This document shows positions 60,404-64,000 of a stretch of 64,000 bases of DNA, piece by piece (positions within the stretch are counted from its first letter, which is position 1; every line of letters starts with the position of its first letter). The DNA comes from Neobacillus drentensis NBRC 102427 (GTDB lineage: Bacteria > Bacillota > Bacilli > Bacillales > Cytobacillaceae), in contig NZ_BCUX01000008.1 of NCBI RefSeq assembly GCF_001591445.1, forward strand, positions 1 through 64,000, written 5' to 3'. The notes beneath the pieces are model-generated. The model saw nothing but the letters and a program-made list of their open reading frames with translations, was not told the DNA's origin and searched no databases. The position numbers and the translations under genes are program-made.

Positions 60404-63163
60404 TCAACCAGTATTTCGTAGCCCTGCAGAGATCCCGCTAATTGTCAGCAAGACTTCCGTTAGCAAGTCTTCATTAGGTTCGTCTTGATTTCGTAATTCT
60501 TTTATTAATTCTACTTGTAAAAAGTTAAGCGGATCGACATATGGATTTCTTCTATAGACCGATTCCTTAATATTCGGTGTGTGATCTAGCAATTCTTTAT
60601 CGCCAGTAATTCTAAGAAGTATTTCTTTTGTTCTTTCATACTCTTCAAGAATATTCGTAAATATCCGTTCTGCAATTTTCTGATCCTCCACAAGCAATAA
60701 ATATTCTCTAGCTGTTGTTATGTCTGCTTTCATTAATGCCATTTGCAGATTATCAATGGTTGATTGGAAGAACGGCCATTTTTCATACATTTCCTGTAGA
60801 AGTGGCAAATTTTGTTTTTCATTTGCTGCATAACCTGATAAACCAGTACCGGCAGCGTACCATGCAGGCAGCAGCTGACGGCTTTGCGTCCAGGCAAATA
60901 CCCATGGGATTGCCCGTAAATCTTCGAAACGGCCTTGGTTTTTTCTGCTCATCGGCCTTGAACCAATATTTAAATCCCCGAGTTCTCTGAGTGGTGTTGC
61001 TTCTGAGAAGTAGGTAAGGAAATCTGGATCGCCAAACACAAGTGATTGATATTTAGTCAACGCTAGGCTTGAGATTTCTTCAATCGCCTCTACCCACAAA
61101 GGGTCACGTGTCTGTCTTTGCTCCGCTTCTTTTGATAAATGTGTGGCTGCTAAAAGGAGTGTGGAAGTTGCCTGTTCTAAACTGCGATAGGCAATATCCT
61201 CGAGTAAATACCGTGATGATAATACTTCTCCTTGCTCAGTGATTTTTACCCCGTCGCCAATAGTTTCTGTCGGTTGGGAGAGGATACTTTTGTTCAACGG
61301 ACCGCCGCCACGTCCTAACGAACCACCACGGCCATGGAAGAACTTAAGTCCGATTTTGTACCTATTCGCCATTTCATGGATTTCAATTTGAGCCTTATAA
61401 AGTTTCCAGTTAGCTGTCAATGTCCCCCCATCTTTGCTTCCGTCTGAATAACCGAGCATAATTTCCTGCTGGTCGCCCATAATTTGCAAATGATTTCGAT
61501 AAACAGTCATCTCAAATAGTGTTGCCATAATTTTTGGTCCTGCGGATAAATCGTCAATTGTTTCTAGCAATGGCGCCACATGTAAATGGCTTTCTAAGGT
61601 CCCATCTGCATGAAGGCGATAAATTCCGGCCTCTTTCGCAAGAACCAGTACTTCAAGCAAATCACTTGGTGATTTTGTCATGCTCACAAGATAAACGGAT
61701 ATAGCTCGTTTTCCGAATTCCTCATGTGCCTTCTTGATCATTTGAAACACTTTAATCATTTCTTGTGTTTGCTCCGAATAATCTTCATTTAATAATAGTA
61801 GTGGGCGAGGATCCATTAGAATATTTTGCAGTATTTTTAGTTTTTCTTCTTCGGTCAGCTTCGCATAATTTTCGGAGATACTAACTTTGCGTAAGATTTC
61901 CGTCATAGCTGCCTCATGTTCACCGCTATGATTCCGAATATCGAGTGTGGCTAAATGAAAACCAAACAATTGTACTTGTCGGATCAGCTTTTGAATCGTC
62001 TTTAATTCATGTGCAGCTGGATGATGCTTTTTCAAACTTTTTCTAATAATAAATAGGTCTTCTAATAATTCATCGGAAGAATTATAGCCCAAGTTAGTTT
62101 TACCCACTTGTTTTACCCGTTCAATAATAATTGCAAATGCCCGGCGGTACACTTCCCCTTGAATTGGCCATTTTTTCTCTTCTGTTAAATAAATATCTTC
62201 TCGTTCAATCAAATGAAGAAGCTCTGTACTTACCTCCACTCTTGAAGTGGAATGACTGTATCGTTTCATTAAATCAACCAGAACATTTCTATATTTTTTT
62301 AAGACGAGTCTTCTCTGCCTATTTAGTGTCTCCCAAGTAACATCGTGTGTAACATTGGGATTACCATCGCGGTCTCCACCGATCCATGAGCCAAAACGTA
62401 AGAAATTCGGAACTTCCCATTGTGTTTGAGTGAAGTTTTTCTCTAAACAATCTGCGACTTCTTGATGGATTTCAGGAAGAACCTCGAAAAGTGTCTGATC
62501 AAAATAATACAAACCATTTCGGACTTCATCTAAAACAGTTGGTTTCGTTTGCCTTAATTCATCTGTTTGCCAAAGAATGGAAACCTCATTAAACAAACTT
62601 TCTTCAAGTTTTTTTCTCTCTCTGCTTGTTAATAACGGGTGATTAAGACTTTTTAGGATAACAGCGATTCTCTGCTGAATTTCAAGAATGGAGCGCTTAG
62701 TTGCCTCTGTTGGATGGGCTGTAATAACAAGTTCAAGTGACAAAGTATTAAGGATATCTTGAATGACATCTTCCTTAATATTGTTTTCTTTAAGCGAAAG
62801 GATCGCACTTTCAATTGATGCGGGTTGGACAATATTTTCAGCCTCGAGTTGGTATTGTCTCCGTCTACGAATACGATGATTCTGCTCAGCGGCATTAATC
62901 AAATGAAAATACATGGAGAACGCCCGAATAACTTGTTTCCTCATCGGTGCACTAAGACTAGTAATTTCTTCCTTCAAGGCATCATAGATAGCTTGGTCGA
63001 AATGTTCTCTTAATGTCTTACACATTAATCGAATTGTTTCCACTTTATCAAGTAAATCGGAACCACCATGATTGAGCAGAATCTCACCTAGCATTTTGCC
63101 AAGTAATTTTACATCCTGTCGCAACGGAAGACTGCTGTCAGTTAATTTCAATTCTGTAGTCAT
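60404..63163 (-). CDS. ppc: Phosphoenolpyruvate carboxylase
   Basis: A 919-residue anaplerotic enzyme making oxaloacetate from PEP and bicarbonate. Signature sites are ITAHPTEATKRSILEIQQRI (catalytic His), GSWIGGDRDGNPNVT and FHGRGGSLGRGGGP, and the C-terminus ends in the expected ..SAGLRNTG. AAAGGAAGGTGGCCGT precedes the ATG. It is a one-gene unit with its own terminator. The 268 bp upstream, to the SRPBCC gene, hold that gene's terminator and the ppc promoter. Confidence 0.95.
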   Translation of the reverse strand: MTTELKLTDSSLPLRQDVKLLGKMLGEILLNHGGSDLLDKVETIRLMCKTLREHFDQAIYDALKEEITSLSAPMRKQVIRAFSMYFHLINAAEQNHRIRRRRQYQLEAENIVQPASIESAILSLKENNIKEDVIQDILNTLSLELVITAHPTEATKRSILEIQQRIAVILKSLNHPLLTSRERKKLEESLFNEVSILWQTDELRQTKPTVLDEVRNGLYYFDQTLFEVLPEIHQEVADCLEKNFTQTQWEVPNFLRFGSWIGGDRDGNPNVTHDVTWETLNRQRRLVLKKYRNVLVDLMKRYSHSTSRVEVSTELLHLIEREDIYLTEEKKWPIQGEVYRRAFAIIIERVKQVGKTNLGYNSSDELLEDLFIIRKSLKKHHPAAHELKTIQKLIRQVQLFGFHLATLDIRNHSGEHEAAMTEILRKVSISENYAKLTEEEKLKILQNILMDPRPLLLLNEDYSEQTQEMIKVFQMIKKAHEEFGKRAISVYLVSMTKSPSDLLEVLVLAKEAGIYRLHADGTLESHLHVAPLLETIDDLSAGPKIMATLFEMTVYRNHLQIMGDQQEIMLGYSDGSKDGGTLTANWKLYKAQIEIHEMANRYKIGLKFFHGRGGSLGRGGGPLNKSILSQPTETIGDGVKITEQGEVLSSRYLLEDIAYRSLEQATSTLLLAATHLSKEAEQRQTRDPLWVEAIEEISSLALTKYQSLVFGDPDFLTYFSEATPLRELGDLNIGSRPMSRKNQGRFEDLRAIPWVFAWTQSRQLLPAWYAAGTGLSGYAANEKQNLPLLQEMYEKWPFFQSTIDNLQMALMKADITTAREYLLLVEDQKIAERIFTNILEEYERTKEILLRITGDKELLDHTPNIKESVYRRNPYVDPLNFLQVELIKELRNQDEPNEDLLTEVLLTISGISAGLRNTG

Positions 63164-63280
63164 ACGGCCACCTTCCTTTAATCGAAAAATTCACTAAATT
63201 TTTATTTATTAATATAACATAATTTTTTACTTCATGTTAAAAATTAAATGGTCTTTTTTTAAAATAAAGTTTTTCTAATC

Positions 63281-63309
63281 AAAAAAACCTGCAGAAAAGC
63301 AGGCTTTTT
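63281..63309 (-). terminator. Terminator downstream of the SRPBCC gene
   Basis: On the minus strand GCCTGC / GCAGGT arms (one G-U pair) with A and T flanks are followed by TTTTTT. Confidence 0.65.
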
Positions 63310-63430
63310 CAAGTTATTTAAAAAATTAAAGTGATTTATTTTAGGATTTTTCAAGTTGGTTTTCCTGGTTCGGAGCCGTATTTTGGACTAACTTTATCAA
63401 TCCTAGCTTAAGTTTAACTTAAGTTTATTT

Positions 63431-63880
63431 TTACTTGCGATGAAATTCTTCTAATTTTGAAGAAATAACTGATGCTACCTCTTCATCCGATTTTTGAAGT
63501 GCTTTTTTGAAAAGAGAATTCGCTAATGTACCCATTGGCCCTGTTGCATTAATTTCAAGAAAGCCTGTCACACGTGTTTTATTTTTATTTAATGCTTTTG
63601 CTTCAAAGTAACCTTCACCCAAATACTTTTCATTTGACCGTTTTAATTCAAAACTTACTCGGGCAGGTTCATTCCATTCTTTAATATCAATTAATAAACT
63701 TACCTTCTTTTTCATAACACCGAGATCACTCTTAAATTCCCAACAGATTTGACTGTCATTTATTTTTTCATGTTGAATATAACCAGGTACAAGTGGTGCC
63801 CAATTGTTTTCGTCTCGGATAAAGTCCCAAATTACTTCAATCGGGATATCTAATTCTAGATGTTGTAAATCGCTTAGCAT
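63431..63880 (-). CDS. SRPBCC (CoxG/polyketide-cyclase-like) protein
   Basis: A 149-residue START-fold protein (HLELDIPIEVIWDFIRDENNWAPLVPGYIQHEKIND, GEGYFEAKALNKNKTRVTGFLEINATGPMG). This matches CoxG-type proteins. Such proteins bind hydrophobic ligands or assist membrane cofactor assembly. No cox dehydrogenase genes are next to it, so no specific job can be assigned. AGAGGG precedes the ATG. A hairpin lies just upstream. Confidence 0.75.
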   Translation of the reverse strand: MLSDLQHLELDIPIEVIWDFIRDENNWAPLVPGYIQHEKINDSQICWEFKSDLGVMKKKVSLLIDIKEWNEPARVSFELKRSNEKYLGEGYFEAKALNKNKTRVTGFLEINATGPMGTLANSLFKKALQKSDEEVASVISSKLEEFHRK

Positions 63881-63906
63881 TTGTATCCCTCTTTCGTATT
63901 CAATGT

Positions 63907-63936
63907 AAAAGACCTTCGAGTGGCAGAAGGTCCTTT
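63907..63936 (-). terminator. Hairpin upstream of the SRPBCC gene
   Basis: A 7-bp stem (GACCTTC / GAAGGTC) with an 8-nt loop and a short T tract on the minus strand. It probably ends transcription from a gene beyond the right edge of the window. Confidence 0.55.
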
Positions 63937-64000
63937 CAAAAATATATGTAGATTAACCATTGATTATTACCGGGCAATACCTTAGAATCTTATGATAGAT

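Noticed and set aside
63953..64000. Possible C-terminal end of a minus-strand gene at the right edge
   Set aside because: The frame is open and a hairpin lies after its stop, but only 15 codons are visible and none is recognisable.

Overview
The window reads as chromosome of a low-GC, endospore-forming Bacillaceae bacterium, most like Neobacillus/Bacillus. Supporting genes are an alpha/beta-type SASP, a CotZ-type coat protein, two YjcZ-type micro-proteins, a Spo0E-type phosphatase, SigI/RsgI, CtsR-controlled clpE and a class IV (PhaC+PhaR) polyhydroxyalkanoate synthase. I see no rRNA, tRNA, CRISPR array, prophage or intact insertion sequence. Names come from reading the proteins by eye; no database search was run.

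Layout. 0.2-8.5 kb: YkvI-type permease, clpE with CtsR boxes, M3 oligopeptidase, an MhqR-like MarR regulator, an Fsr-like MFS exporter, and a hemerythrin-like protein behind a well-placed Fnr box. 8.7-18.6 kb: a ferredoxin district with fixABCX (electron-bifurcating ETF/quinone oxidoreductase, with a cre site) and a fused two-gene 2-oxoacid:ferredoxin oxidoreductase. Between them lie a decayed ZIP transporter, a Spo0E-like gene, an omega-amidase and an ArsR-DUF2087 regulator. 18.8-24.7 kb: an L-lactate regulon (lutABC, lutR, lldP) with matching palindromic operators and a cre site. 24.8-31.5 kb: a B12-binding radical SAM protein, two coupled micro-genes, DUF3905, and a CdaR-type regulator ahead of glcDF (glycolate oxidase) with a near-consensus cre site. 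31.6-32.2 kb: two inverted 133-bp GC-rich repeat elements.

32.3-46 kb: SASP, rsgI-sigI, an acyl-CoA reductase-like SDR plus aldehyde dehydrogenase pair, prfC, a second FtsH-type protease, YjcZ micro-genes, a glycerophosphodiesterase, CotZ and UppP. 45.8-49 kb: a LuxR-type regulator divergent from a DUF6230-DUF6114-secreted-protein operon of unknown function. 49-50.2 kb: a CwlO-like endopeptidase. 50.5-57.4 kb: PHA genes, with phaQ-phaP, a divergent hydrolase, and a five-gene operon (acyl-CoA ligase, alpha/beta hydrolase, phasin-like protein, phaR, phaC). 57.5-63.9 kb: adhE (with a FadR-like box), ppc and an SRPBCC protein.

Together the genes describe a facultative spore-former handling overflow carbon. 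Lactate and glycolate are oxidised when preferred sugars are gone (cre sites). Reducing power is moved between NADH, quinone and ferredoxin by FixABCX and the oxidoreductase. Surplus acyl-CoA is stored as PHA, and the operon pairs synthesis with probable depolymerisation and re-activation. The best candidates for undescribed biology are the DUF6230/DUF6114 operon, the ligase-hydrolase-phasin-phaRC operon, and the FixABCX/oxidoreductase pairing in a likely aerobic or facultative spore-former.
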